A stretch of 64,000 nucleotides of DNA from Gammaproteobacteria bacterium (GCA_018820395.1 JAHJOG010000272.1:19794-83793); one strand, 5' to 3'. Shown: positions 29,771-38,621, counted from the stretch's first letter. Notes: generated by a model not told the origin, from the letters alone. Numbers and translations: made by a program.

Positions 29771-30343
29771 GTGCGCTACATGCCGGATTCACACAATTCC
29801 AGGTCGTTTCTGTCACGTTGGTTGGCGCCCTGGGGCTGGGCGTTCGAAGGCTGGACCGTGGTCTTCGTCGCCATGTTCGGAGCGAGCTTCGGCCTCGTCG
29901 TCTCGACCGTCGACTACATGCGCAGGTACAGCACGCCGCTTCTCGAGGTCAAGACGCACATCGCACATCACAAGGTCGTCGACGCGACGAGCGGCACACG
30001 AGAACTACTACTGATTCCAACCGAAGGAGACGTTTACTTCCGGCTCGTCGAGCCCTACGACCGATTGCTCGAACCCGTTCCATCCGACGATCAGCCAGTG
30101 AGCTTCAGCTACCACCGCGTCGACTGCGAGCCGCGGCTCAGACGCCCGGACTCCGTCGACGACCACGTGCTGCTATGCCGCCCTTCTCGAGTTCTGGTCG
30201 GCACGGATGTCGTGCTTTCGACCGGACGTACGCGTCGAGAACAGATTCTCATCATCTTCGGGTACGCACTGCTCCTTGTCGGGAGCATCGCGCTGGGGTT
30301 CAAAGTTCGATCTATCGAACGTTGGTGGTGGCGTTCGAATTAG
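29771..30343 (+). CDS. Hypothetical protein with two membrane segments
   Basis: 190 residues from the GTG at 29771, which has GAGGGAGAG just upstream; an ATG at 29780 is also possible. One membrane span near residues 26-48 is followed by a roughly 110-residue, mostly extracytoplasmic region, then a second span near 165-183. The middle has two cysteines and no motif I recognise. Codon use is less GC-biased than in neighbouring genes, so it may be a recent arrival. The stop overlaps a scar of a universal-stress-protein gene. Confidence 0.55.
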   Translation: MRYMPDSHNSRSFLSRWLAPWGWAFEGWTVVFVAMFGASFGLVVSTVDYMRRYSTPLLEVKTHIAHHKVVDATSGTRELLLIPTEGDVYFRLVEPYDRLLEPVPSDDQPVSFSYHRVDCEPRLRRPDSVDDHVLLCRPSRVLVGTDVVLSTGRTRREQILIIFGYALLLVGSIALGFKVRSIERWWWRSN

Positions 30344-30411
30344 CGCACCAGCAGCACCGGCACCCCGCAACGCGCCAACACGCGCGAGGCGCCCACGGCC
30401 AAAAGAACCCT
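30340..30411 (-). pseudogene. Remnant of a universal stress protein C-terminus
   Basis: On the minus strand about 20 codons before a TAA at 30342 read GASRVLARCGVPVLLVR, the typical end of UspA-family proteins. Nothing upstream in this frame belongs to the family: the frame runs into the end of the next dehydrogenase. It looks like the last piece of a deleted usp gene. Confidence 0.4.
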
Positions 30412-31562
30412 CAGTCGCTGGCCTTCGACGGGTTGAGCAAAAACTTCTCCCCGGTCGCGTGCTTCGAGTAGACGGCCACGGCATCCGGCTGCAGCGCCTC
30501 GACCATCGACACCTCGCGCGTGTAGTGGCTCGCGAACGTGGTCTTGAGTTCCGCTGCCACGCGCTGCTTGAGCCGCGCGGCGCCGTCGGCACCGATCTTC
30601 TGCATGAACTGGAACAGCAGCCAGCCGCCCATGCCCCAGGTCATGCCGAAGCCGCGCACGATCTCGGTTGGGCTGCGGTCGAGGCCGCCATAGATGTAGA
30701 CCTGCTTCAGCGTGTTCGAGCCGTAGCGGCTGTACTCGGCCGGTGCGGTTTTGGCGAGTGCCGCTTCCATGCAGTTGAGGATCTGGCTAGCCAGCGGGCC
30801 GCCACCGATCGCGTCGAAGGCCAACGTTGCGCCGGTCTCGGCGAGCGCGTGGGTCAGGTCGGCCAGGAAGCTGGGCGAACTCGAATCGCAGACGTACTTG
30901 GCGCCCTGCTCGCGCAGCAGCTTTTCCTGGTCGGGCTTGCGCACGATGTTCACCAGCGCGATGCCGTCCTTCTGGCAGATGCGGTTGAGCATCTGGCCCA
31001 GGTTGGAGGCCGCCGCCGTGTGCACCAGCGCCTTGTGCCCTTCGAGTCGCATCGTCTCGACCATGCCCAGCGCAGTGAGCGGGTTGATGAACGACGACGC
31101 GCCGTCGGCAGCCGTAGCGCCTTCAGGCAGCAGCATGCACTGGCTGGCCGCGATCGTGCGGAACTGCGTGTACATCGCGCCGCCGAGCATCGCGACCGTC
31201 TTGCCCATCAGGGCCTGCGCTTCGGGCGATGCACCCGCCGCGACCACCGTGCCGGCGCCCTCGTTGCCGACCGGCATCGACATGTCCATGCGTGCGGCCA
31301 TGCTCTTCATCGCAGCTTCGGGCACGCGCGCCGTGATCACCGGCCTTTCGGGCGTGCCCGACGCCTTCGCCGTGCGCATGTCGGCCGCGCCGAAGAGCAG
31401 GCCGAGGTCCGACGGGTTCATGGGCGACGCCTCGACGCGCACCACCACCTCGTCCGGCTTGGGCTCGGGCAACGGCTCTTCGTGCAGCGAAAGTTCGAGT
31501 TCTCCGCTGGCTTTGACGAGCGAGCGGATCTGAAGCGTGGTCTTGCCGGGTGCAGCGGTCAT
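30411..31562 (-). CDS. Zinc-free MDR oxidoreductase (quinone-reductase-like)
   Basis: 383 residues of the medium-chain dehydrogenase/reductase fold: an N-terminal GroES-like domain with EASPMNPSDLGLLFG, then a coenzyme domain with TAAASNLGQMLNRI. The zinc ligands of alcohol dehydrogenases are absent, as in quinone oxidoreductases and enoyl reductases. I use the ATG at 31562 because the family start matches; a longer frame opens at 31622. The stop lies next to the usp scar. Confidence 0.8.
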   Translation of the reverse strand: MTAAPGKTTLQIRSLVKASGELELSLHEEPLPEPKPDEVVVRVEASPMNPSDLGLLFGAADMRTAKASGTPERPVITARVPEAAMKSMAARMDMSMPVGNEGAGTVVAAGASPEAQALMGKTVAMLGGAMYTQFRTIAASQCMLLPEGATAADGASSFINPLTALGMVETMRLEGHKALVHTAAASNLGQMLNRICQKDGIALVNIVRKPDQEKLLREQGAKYVCDSSSPSFLADLTHALAETGATLAFDAIGGGPLASQILNCMEAALAKTAPAEYSRYGSNTLKQVYIYGGLDRSPTEIVRGFGMTWGMGGWLLFQFMQKIGADGAARLKQRVAAELKTTFASHYTREVSMVEALQPDAVAVYSKHATGEKFLLNPSKASD

Positions 31563-31646
31563 GCGAGGTCTCCGAAGTCGGGCTGCGAGTATAGGAGCGC
31601 ACTCCCGTTCACGCAGCGACACGGCCGCGATGCCGCAGCGCCGACC

Positions 31647-32570
31647 TCAGGACACGACCTGGTAGTACAGGTTCTGCGGGTGCTTCGCCTGGGCGAAGAA
31701 GAACCAGCGGTCGGCCACCAGCCCCGGCACCTGCACCAGCAGCGCCAGCACGAAGGCGAGCGTCGACGCGCCTGCGATGCCCCACAGCAGCAGCAGTGCC
31801 GGCAGCACGAAGCCCAGCACGATGAAGCCGAGCTTGATCTGCCCGAGCGCCGCGCGGCTCGCACCGTGGAAGAACTCGCGGGTGTTGAAAGAACCGGCCG
31901 ACATGCCCATCGACTTCTGCACCAGCCGCGTGGCCTGGATGCCGGTGGCCGACTGCAGGGTCGAGCGATGCTTGAGCGTGGCGTTGTGGCGCAGCGCCAG
32001 CATGCGGGTGCCCCAGGCCACGAGCGTGACCACCAGCGCGCACGGAGCGCTGATGCGCAGCAACGCCACTTCACCCCAGAGCGCCGCGAGCGCGCTGGTC
32101 AGGATCAGGCCGGACGACAGGCCGAGCAAGGTGAAGTTGACAATGGTGAGCGGCTGCGCCCATTCCTGGATGAAGCGCAGGCACGCGTAGATCATGCCGG
32201 TGCAATACCAGAGCAGCGCGGCCACGACGATCGCTGCCAGCGGCAGCAGCGGCGTCTGAACGCCGTTGCGCAAGGCGAACCACCAGAGCGCGACCACGCC
32301 GATGAACGCCGGCAGCACGATCACCTCGCGCGACAGCCACGAGGTGCGCCACATCAGCGCCGCGCGCCACGCTCGCTCGGGCCGGCCCAGGTGCGCGAAC
32401 GACGCGCCAAGGCCGATGAGCAGCATCGCCTCGGCGACGATCAGCGCCATGCTGGCGAAGCCGGGCGCGATCTGCATTCCCGCCAACAGCGCCAGCGCGA
32501 GCGTGACCACCATGCCCTGCGCCGCGCCCGCGACGGTCGTGAAGATGATGACCGAGAAGGCCGGGTTCAT
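31647..32570 (-). CDS. Membrane anchor subunit of molybdoenzyme, SoeC/DmsC-like
   Basis: 307 residues with eight hydrophobic spans, of the DmsC-type anchor family: FAHLGRPERAWRA near residue 55 is typical. It should take electrons from the iron-sulfur subunit and pass them to quinone. Its ATG overlaps the upstream subunit's stop by 4 nt. Gene order catalytic-FeS-anchor and lengths match SoeABC. Confidence 0.82.
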   Translation of the reverse strand: MNPAFSVIIFTTVAGAAQGMVVTLALALLAGMQIAPGFASMALIVAEAMLLIGLGASFAHLGRPERAWRAALMWRTSWLSREVIVLPAFIGVVALWWFALRNGVQTPLLPLAAIVVAALLWYCTGMIYACLRFIQEWAQPLTIVNFTLLGLSSGLILTSALAALWGEVALLRISAPCALVVTLVAWGTRMLALRHNATLKHRSTLQSATGIQATRLVQKSMGMSAGSFNTREFFHGASRAALGQIKLGFIVLGFVLPALLLLWGIAGASTLAFVLALLVQVPGLVADRWFFFAQAKHPQNLYYQVVS

Positions 32571-33370
32571 TGAAAGCCTCCCGCCGTCGCGCCCGTGTCG
32601 GGCGCCGCTTTCGACGTGTCGTCGAGGACGCGCCGTGGCAGGTACTGGTTGGCCGGGCTGGTTTCCCATTCGGGCATGAGCGAGTAGCCGCCGCGCTCGC
32701 GGATCGCGATCGACACCTCGGAGTTCGGGTCCTTCACGTCGCCGAAGAGGCGTGCGCCGGTCGGGCAGGCCTTCACGCAGGCGGGCTTGCGGTCTTCCTT
32801 GGGCAGCTTCTCGTCGTAGATGCGGTCGACGCACAGCGTGCACTTGGTCATCACCTGGCGCTCTTCGTCGAGTTCGCGCGCGCCGTACGGACAGGCCCAA
32901 GCGCAATACTTGCAGCCGATGCACTTGTCATAGTCGACCAGCACGATGCCGTCTTCCTTGCGCTTGTAGCTGGCGCCCGTGGGGCACACCGGCACGCAGG
33001 GCGGGTCTTCGCAATGCAGGCAGCTCTTCGGAAAGTGGACCGTGTCGGTGCCCGGGAACGAACCGGCCTCGTAGGTCTGCACGCGGTTGAAGAAGGTGCC
33101 GGTCGGGTCCGCGCCATAGGGGCTCTCGTCGGCCAGCGGGCCAGCGCTGCCGGAGGTGTTCCATTGCTTGCACGAGGTCACGCAGGCGTGGCAGCCCACG
33201 CACACGTTGAGGTCGATCACCAGCGCGAGCTGCTTGGCGAGCGTCTCGCCTGGCTGTGCACGCACGCTGCCGCCTCCATGGCCGGCGCTGCCGTGACCGG
33301 CGACGCCCTCGCCCACCAGCGCCATCGGTTCAGCGCCGCCGTTCAACAAGTCCTTGAGCCACTGGATCAT
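32567..33370 (-). CDS. Four-cluster iron-sulfur subunit, SoeB/DmsB-like
   Basis: 267 residues with four [4Fe-4S] cysteine groups: CVGCHACVTSC, CLHCEDPPCVPVC, CIGCKYCAWAC and the CTLC plus CVKAC pair. It carries electrons between the molybdenum subunit and the membrane anchor. The N-terminal 45 residues are an extra Gly/His-rich segment (VAGHGSAGHGGGS). It overlaps both neighbours by 4 nt, so the three genes are translated together. Confidence 0.88.
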   Translation of the reverse strand: MIQWLKDLLNGGAEPMALVGEGVAGHGSAGHGGGSVRAQPGETLAKQLALVIDLNVCVGCHACVTSCKQWNTSGSAGPLADESPYGADPTGTFFNRVQTYEAGSFPGTDTVHFPKSCLHCEDPPCVPVCPTGASYKRKEDGIVLVDYDKCIGCKYCAWACPYGARELDEERQVMTKCTLCVDRIYDEKLPKEDRKPACVKACPTGARLFGDVKDPNSEVSIAIRERGGYSLMPEWETSPANQYLPRRVLDDTSKAAPDTGATAGGFQ

Positions 33371-36294
33371 TTCTTCTTCCCCGCGAAATAGGTGAGCACG
33401 CTGGCCGCTTTGCCGAGCACGCCGGGCACGCTCGGCATGCTCGCGATCTGCGGAAAGCTTTCTTCGGGCTCTTCGGCCGCCGCCGGCCGGATGCGCACGC
33501 GCACGTCGTACCAGCCCGCCTGCCCGGTGATCGGGTCGGAATTGCTGATGGTGGTCGCACCCTTGGCGCCCGGGAACGGCAACTCTTCGGAGATCAGATG
33601 GTTGAGCAGGAAGCCCTTGCGCGCCTCGTCGGCACCCGGGGCCAGCTGCCAAGCGCCGTCGGCCTTGCCGATGGCGTTCCAGGTCCATACGGTGCCGGGC
33701 TCGACGGCCTCGGTGTAGCGGACCATGCAGCGCACCTTGCCCCACTGGCTCTCGACCCAGCACCAGCCGCCATCGGCAATGCCCGCGGCTTCGGCAGTGA
33801 GCGGATTCACCTGCAGGTAGTTGTGGCTGTGGATCTGCCGCAGCCAGGCGTTCTGCGAGTCCCACGAGTGGTACATCGCCATCGGCCGTTGCGTGATCGC
33901 GTTCAGCGGATAGGCGGCCAGGTCGGTGGCCGCTTCTTCGAGCGGCGCATACCAGAAGGGCAGCGGATCGAAGTACGTGTCGATGCGCTGGCGCAATTCA
34001 TCCGGCGGCTGCCGGCCCTTCGTCTTGCCCTGCGCGGCGAGGCGAAAGCTCTGCAGCGTGTCGGAATAGAGCGCCAGCTGCACCGGGTCGTTGCGCTGGC
34101 GCCAGCCCTTGTCCTTGGCAAAGTCGAGGTACTCGCGGTTCCAGTTGCGCATGAACTGCGCCGTCTCGGGCATGTGGTACTGGAAGACGCAGTTGTTGGC
34201 CTCGTACGCTTCCCACTGCTTGGGGTTGGGCGCGCCGCGCAGGTGCTCGGTGCCGTCCTTGCCGCGCCAGCCCATGAGAAACCCGATGCCCGGCGCCGGC
34301 TCGAAATTCACGACGAAATCCGGATAGCCGGTGAACTTGCGCCCGCCCTCGGGCGTGGTGAAGGCCGGAAACTTCAGCCGCGAGGCCAGCTCGATCAGCA
34401 CTTCCTGGAACGGCTTGCACTGCCCCGTCGGCGGCACGACCGGGACACGCACCGAATCGACCGGCCCGTCGAATTCCGAGATCGGCCGGTCGAGCATGCT
34501 CATCACGTCGTGACGCTCGAGGTAGGTGGTGTCGGGCAGCACCAGGTCGGCGAAGGCCACGGTCTCGCTCTGAAAGGCGTCGCACACCACCAGGAAGGGG
34601 ATCATGTAGTCGCCCTTCTCGTCCTTGCGGTTGAGCATCTCGCGCACCGCCATGGTGTTCATGCTCGAGTTCCAGGCCATGTTGGCCATGAAGATGAGCA
34701 GCGTGTCGATGCGGTACGGGTCGCCCTTGACCGCGTTGGTGATCACGTTGTGCATGAGCCCGTGCGCCGACAGCGGATGCTCCCACGAGAAAGCATGGTC
34801 GATGCGGATCGGCGAGCCGTCGGGGTTGATGGCCAGCTCTTCGGGGTTGGCCGGAAAGCCCAGTGGCGCGGCATTGAGCGGCGTGTTGGGCTTGATCATG
34901 TCCGGCGCATCGAATGCCCGGTAGTTCGGCACGATGTGGCGCGGGTACGGCGCCTTGTGGCGAAAGCCGCCGGGCGCGTCGATAGTGCCCAGCACGCTCA
35001 TCAGCACAGCCAGCGCGCGCACGGTCTGAAAGCCGTTCGAATGCGCGGCCAGCCCGCGCATCGCATGAAAAGCCACCGGCCGGGCCTGCGTGGTCGCATG
35101 CTTCTTGCCCCAGGCGTCGGTCCAGGGAATGGGCAGCTCGAAAGCCTGCTGCAGTGCGGTCTCGCCCATCTCGCGCGCGAGCTTGCGGATGCGCGCGGCG
35201 TCGATGCCGGTGATGGCCGAAGCCCATTCGGGCGAGCAGCTCGCGACGCGATCGCGCAGCAACTGAAAGGACGGCACGACGCGCGTGCCGTCGGCCAACC
35301 GGTATTCGCCTTCGAGTGCCGGATCGCAGCCGTCGGCAATGCCTTCGGGGTAGGCCGGCTTGATGCTGCCGTCGGACTTGTCCCAGACCAGCTTGTTGTG
35401 CGGCTCGCGGCCGTCGCCCGGCGGGCCCCGCTCGGGATCGAAGGCGAAGAGCCCCTCGCGCTCGCCTTCGTCGAGCACCACCAATTGCGGCGCATTGGTG
35501 AAACGCTTGAGAAACGCGTGGTCGATCAGGTCGCTGGCGATCAGCTCGTGCAGCAGCGCCATGAAGAGCGCGCCGTCGGTGCCGGGCTTGATCGGGATCC
35601 ACTCGTCCGCGATGGCCGAGTAGCCGGTGCGCACCGGGTTGATGGAGATGAAGCGCCCGCCCGACCGCTTGAACTTGCTGATGGCGATCTTCATCGGGTT
35701 GCTGTGATGGTCCTCGGCCGTGCCGATCATCACGAACAGCTTGGCGCGGTCGAGGTCGGGCCCGCCGAACTCCCAGAAGCTGCCGCCAATGGTGTAGATC
35801 ATCCCCGCGGCCATGTTGACCGAGCAGAAGCCGCCGTGCGCCGCGTAGTTGGGCGTGCCGAACTGTCGCGCGAACAGGCCGGTGAGCGCCTGCATCTGGT
35901 CGCGGCCGGTAAAGAGCGCGAACTTCTTCGGGTCGGTGGAGCGGATCTTGCCCAACCGCTCGGTGAGGATCTCGAAGGTGCGTTCCCAGCTGATCGGCTC
36001 GAACTCGCCAGCGCCGCGGTCGGTGCCGGGCTTGCGCAAGAGTGGCTGCGTGAGCCGCGCGGGCGACACCTGCTTCATGATGCCCGACGAGCCCTTGGCG
36101 CAGATCACGCCCTGGTTCAGCGGGTGATTGGGGTTGCCGTCGATGTAGCGGACTTCGCCGTCGCGCAGGTGCACGCGGATGCCGCAGCGGCAGGCGCACA
36201 TGTAGCAGGTGGTGGTCTTGACTTCGGTGTCGGCGGTCGGCGTGGGCGACGCGAGCGGGTCGTGCAACGGCTCGCTGGAGAGAAAGTTGAACAC
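33367..36294 (-). CDS. Molybdopterin catalytic subunit, probable sulfite dehydrogenase SoeA
   Basis: 975 residues of the DMSO-reductase family. C30, C33, C37 and C65 form the N-terminal [4Fe-4S] site. There is no twin-arginine signal peptide, so it should act in the cytoplasm; this, the length near 970 and the partner genes point to SoeABC, which oxidises cytoplasmic sulfite to sulfate and feeds the quinone pool. DmsA-, polysulfide- or thiosulfate-reductase-like functions remain possible. It needs bis-MGD cofactor made elsewhere. Divergent from a LysR gene, 84 nt away. Confidence 0.8.
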   Translation of the reverse strand: MFNFLSSEPLHDPLASPTPTADTEVKTTTCYMCACRCGIRVHLRDGEVRYIDGNPNHPLNQGVICAKGSSGIMKQVSPARLTQPLLRKPGTDRGAGEFEPISWERTFEILTERLGKIRSTDPKKFALFTGRDQMQALTGLFARQFGTPNYAAHGGFCSVNMAAGMIYTIGGSFWEFGGPDLDRAKLFVMIGTAEDHHSNPMKIAISKFKRSGGRFISINPVRTGYSAIADEWIPIKPGTDGALFMALLHELIASDLIDHAFLKRFTNAPQLVVLDEGEREGLFAFDPERGPPGDGREPHNKLVWDKSDGSIKPAYPEGIADGCDPALEGEYRLADGTRVVPSFQLLRDRVASCSPEWASAITGIDAARIRKLAREMGETALQQAFELPIPWTDAWGKKHATTQARPVAFHAMRGLAAHSNGFQTVRALAVLMSVLGTIDAPGGFRHKAPYPRHIVPNYRAFDAPDMIKPNTPLNAAPLGFPANPEELAINPDGSPIRIDHAFSWEHPLSAHGLMHNVITNAVKGDPYRIDTLLIFMANMAWNSSMNTMAVREMLNRKDEKGDYMIPFLVVCDAFQSETVAFADLVLPDTTYLERHDVMSMLDRPISEFDGPVDSVRVPVVPPTGQCKPFQEVLIELASRLKFPAFTTPEGGRKFTGYPDFVVNFEPAPGIGFLMGWRGKDGTEHLRGAPNPKQWEAYEANNCVFQYHMPETAQFMRNWNREYLDFAKDKGWRQRNDPVQLALYSDTLQSFRLAAQGKTKGRQPPDELRQRIDTYFDPLPFWYAPLEEAATDLAAYPLNAITQRPMAMYHSWDSQNAWLRQIHSHNYLQVNPLTAEAAGIADGGWCWVESQWGKVRCMVRYTEAVEPGTVWTWNAIGKADGAWQLAPGADEARKGFLLNHLISEELPFPGAKGATTISNSDPITGQAGWYDVRVRIRPAAAEEPEESFPQIASMPSVPGVLGKAASVLTYFAGKKK

Positions 36295-36378
36295 GCGCGG
36301 TCCTTTGTTTTTTCGTGCGGGGCAGAGGCGATGTTAGAGACGAAGCCTCAAATGAAAAAGCGGAGAATATCGGTCATC

Positions 36379-37311
36379 ATGACCGGAAAAACAGATCAGT
36401 CTTCCGTCCAGCGGCTGCGGCTCAACCTGCGCCAGCTCGAGGTCTTCGTCGCCACCGCGCGGGGCGGCAGCACGCGGGCCGCGGCCGACCGCGTCTCGCG
36501 CTCGCAATCGGCGGCGAGCAGCGCGCTGGCCGATCTCGAAGAGTCGCTGGGCGCGCAGATCTTCGATCGCCGGGGCCGGCGGCTGGTCCTCAACGAGAAC
36601 GGCCGCGCCCTGCTCCCGCGCGCGCAGTCGCTGCTCGACCAGGCAGCCGAACTGCAGGCGCTCTTCAATGGCGAGCACGCCGCGCCGCTGCGTGTGGCGG
36701 CGAGTTTCACGATCGGCGAGTACCTGTTGCCGGAGCGGGTGGCTCAGTGGACCAACATGCATCCGCAGAGCCAGGTGCATCTGCACATCGCGAACACGCG
36801 CGACGTGATCGAGGCAGTGGCTGGCTTCGACGTGGACGTAGGCTTCATCGAGGGGCCGCAGACGCACCCGGACCTGGTGGTGCGCGCCTGGCGGGACGAC
36901 GAGCTGGTGATCGTGGCGGCACCGGGGCATGCGCTGGCGGGCCGGACGGTGACGCACCGGCAGCTGGCGGCGGCGACCTGGGTGCTGCGGGAGCACGGGT
37001 CGGGCACGCGGCAGGTGACGGATGCGTGGCTGGTGCAGAACCTGGAGCAGGTGCACGTGGGCTTCGAGCTGGGGAGCACGGAGGCCATCAAGCGGGTGGT
37101 GGCGGCGGGCAGCGGGCTGGGGTGTCTGTCGCGGCATGCGGTGGCGCAGACGCTGGACGACGGGCATCTGGTCGAGCTGCGCACGCGACTGCCGGCGGCG
37201 GTTCGGAGCCTGGCGACGGTGATGCATCGGGACAAGCGGCAGGGGCGTGCGACGGCGGGTTTCTTGCGGCACTGTGGGGCGAAGGTGCCGCGGGGGATGG
37301 GGACCGGCTGA
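36379..37311 (+). CDS. LysR family transcriptional regulator
   Basis: 310 residues. The N-terminal winged helix has RQLEVFVATARGGSTRAAADRVSR-type sequence, with an effector-binding domain from about residue 90. It resembles CbbR/YeiE-like members. Divergence from soeABC suggests it controls that operon, perhaps sensing sulfite or a sulfonate breakdown product; this is inference. Three in-frame ATGs (36331, 36352, 36379) are possible, none with a strong ribosome site; I take the one that fits the family start. Confidence 0.85.
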   Translation: MTGKTDQSSVQRLRLNLRQLEVFVATARGGSTRAAADRVSRSQSAASSALADLEESLGAQIFDRRGRRLVLNENGRALLPRAQSLLDQAAELQALFNGEHAAPLRVAASFTIGEYLLPERVAQWTNMHPQSQVHLHIANTRDVIEAVAGFDVDVGFIEGPQTHPDLVVRAWRDDELVIVAAPGHALAGRTVTHRQLAAATWVLREHGSGTRQVTDAWLVQNLEQVHVGFELGSTEAIKRVVAAGSGLGCLSRHAVAQTLDDGHLVELRTRLPAAVRSLATVMHRDKRQGRATAGFLRHCGAKVPRGMGTG

Positions 37312-37377
37312 GTTGGTGGGAGTGCCCGTGGGTGGGGTGCAGCGCTCATGTTCGTTGGCGGGAGCGCCTGTGGGGGG
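37312..37377. repeat. Two-copy degenerate GC repeat
   Basis: GTTGGTGGGAGTGCCCGTGG (from 37312) recurs as GTTGGCGGGAGCGCCTGTGG (from 37354), 42 bp later with 4 differences in 20. It lies right after the LysR stop. It looks like a member of a dispersed intergenic repeat family. Confidence 0.5.
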
Positions 37378-37684
37378 ATCGAAGGTTGTGTGCACCGCTC
37401 GAGAGCCCTGGCGGTAGGGCGTGACGATCGCTTCTCAACGCTCGCCGACACGGCGGCAGCCTCCGCGACGCACAACGGCGGTGCATGTTCATCGGAAGTT
37501 GAGCGCAGTGCCTCCAGACCGGGCAACCTGCTGGAACGCCAGTGCTGGCAACGGATGTGACGAGTTGATGACCGGTTATGCACAAGGAAGTCCACCGCCG
37601 CGGTGGACAGATCGGGCTAGCACGGGTCTTGCTTGCAGTTGCGAGGTCTTTACGGCTGTCTCCTCTGCCCGCTGGGGTGGAATT
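37378..37684. other. Intergenic stretch without a supported gene
   Basis: Short frames of 60-100 codons exist on both strands but are Arg/Pro/His-rich without motif, ribosome site or coding bias. The last 120 nt have mixed composition, with the imperfect inverted repeat CCACCGCCGCGGTGG near 37590, before a strong terminator, so a small RNA is possible. Confidence 0.4.
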
Positions 37685-37719
37685 CGCCCCGGGACCGCAA
37701 GGCCCCGGGGCGTTTTTTT
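37685..37719 (+). terminator. Strong intrinsic terminator
   Basis: CGCCCCGGG (37685-37693) pairs with CCCGGGGCG (37704-37712) and is followed by seven T (37713-37719). It points in the plus direction but is 374 nt after the LysR stop and upstream of the FHA gene, so it ends either a long LysR tail or a separate RNA. Confidence 0.85.
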
Positions 37720-37760
37720 GGACCTATGATCCGGCACCCGAGCGACGACGAGGTGGAATC

Positions 37761-38183
37761 ATGCCAAGACTGATCGTGATGGAACACGCCGGAAAGACCC
37801 GGCAAGTCGAACTGAAGCCTTCGGGCAACCGCATCGGCCGCGGCCCGGCGAACGACGTGGTGCTCGACACCCAGCAGGCGAGCCGGGTGCACGCGCTGAT
37901 CACGGTGGAACTGGAGATGGTCACGATCACCGACCGGGGCAGCCACAACGGGACTTTCGTCAACGGCGCGCGCATCGACAGCCAGATGCTGGTGAATGGC
38001 GACACGATCCGCATCGGGACGTGCGAGATTCGTTTTCTTTCGAGCGACCGGGAAGTCTCGCAAGTCGACGCGTTGCGTCTGATGACGGCGCCGGGACAGC
38101 TGGTCGAGATCGACAGGCGGTCGACCCACAGCGGCTCGGGGCCGCTGGCGGATCCCACGGGCCGGACGCTGCCGCAGCGCTAG
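37761..38183 (+). CDS. FHA-domain protein
   Basis: 140 residues. The FHA core shows NRIGRGPANDVVLD, ASRVHALITVE and RGSHNGTFVNGARI, with all phosphothreonine-binding residues. The tail after residue 105 (DALRLMTAPGQLVEIDRR) resembles the tail of the FHA protein at 25162, so these are probable paralogues. GAGGTGG precedes the ATG. No kinase or phosphatase is adjacent; it stands alone after the terminator. Confidence 0.85.
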   Translation: MPRLIVMEHAGKTRQVELKPSGNRIGRGPANDVVLDTQQASRVHALITVELEMVTITDRGSHNGTFVNGARIDSQMLVNGDTIRIGTCEIRFLSSDREVSQVDALRLMTAPGQLVEIDRRSTHSGSGPLADPTGRTLPQR

Positions 38184-38247
38184 CCGGCCGGCGGGCGTCG
38201 GCGCCGAGACTGATGCGCTTCGGCCGACGAGCGACTCGGTTTGGCGG

Positions 38248-38454
38248 CTAGATCGAGCGAGCGAGGTAGACCGTCGCGGCACAGGCCAAGGCGATCGCGA
38301 CGCCGCCGGCACCGATGCGCCGCCACACCATGGCAAAAAAGGCCTGGCGGATGGCGCGGTTGAACTCCATTTCGAAGCGGGTCTGTTGTGGATCGGAGCG
38401 GTCTTCCCACCAGTTCCCGGACTGGGTATCGTTGCTTTGCATCATGTAACCCAT
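38248..38454 (-). CDS. Small protein with C-terminal membrane span
   Basis: 68 residues from the ATG at 38454 (AGGG upstream); ATGs at 38445 and 38442 also fit. The first 40 residues are polar with WWEDR and EMEFNRAIRQAFFAM; the last 20 are one hydrophobic segment (AGGVAIALACAATVYLA). Unknown role. The frame is open further upstream but with no coding look. Confidence 0.5.
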   Translation of the reverse strand: MGYMMQSNDTQSGNWWEDRSDPQQTRFEMEFNRAIRQAFFAMVWRRIGAGGVAIALACAATVYLARSI

Positions 38455-38621
38455 TGTGCTTACCCTGCGCCGAACCTCGAAGGGACAATTACACACTTTG
38501 GTTTTCAGACTTGGCGGCGGGCAGGCCGTCAGCGCAGACTGACGCACGAATGAGCGGCATCGCCCATGCAAACCGTTCCGGCATGCGCCATCTTCCGAGC
38601 ATTCAAAGGAGACTTCCGACA

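Noticed and set aside
33598..36378. A long plus-strand frame reading into the LysR gene
   Set aside because: Its upstream 930 codons are antisense to soeA; only the LysR part from about 36379 has family sequence.
36331..36378. Longer LysR N-terminus from the ATG at 36331
   Set aside because: The extra 16 residues are outside the family fold and no good ribosome site supports them, though it cannot be excluded.
37540..37719. 6S RNA
   Set aside because: No 6S-like closing stem and bulge could be built; only the terminator is solid.
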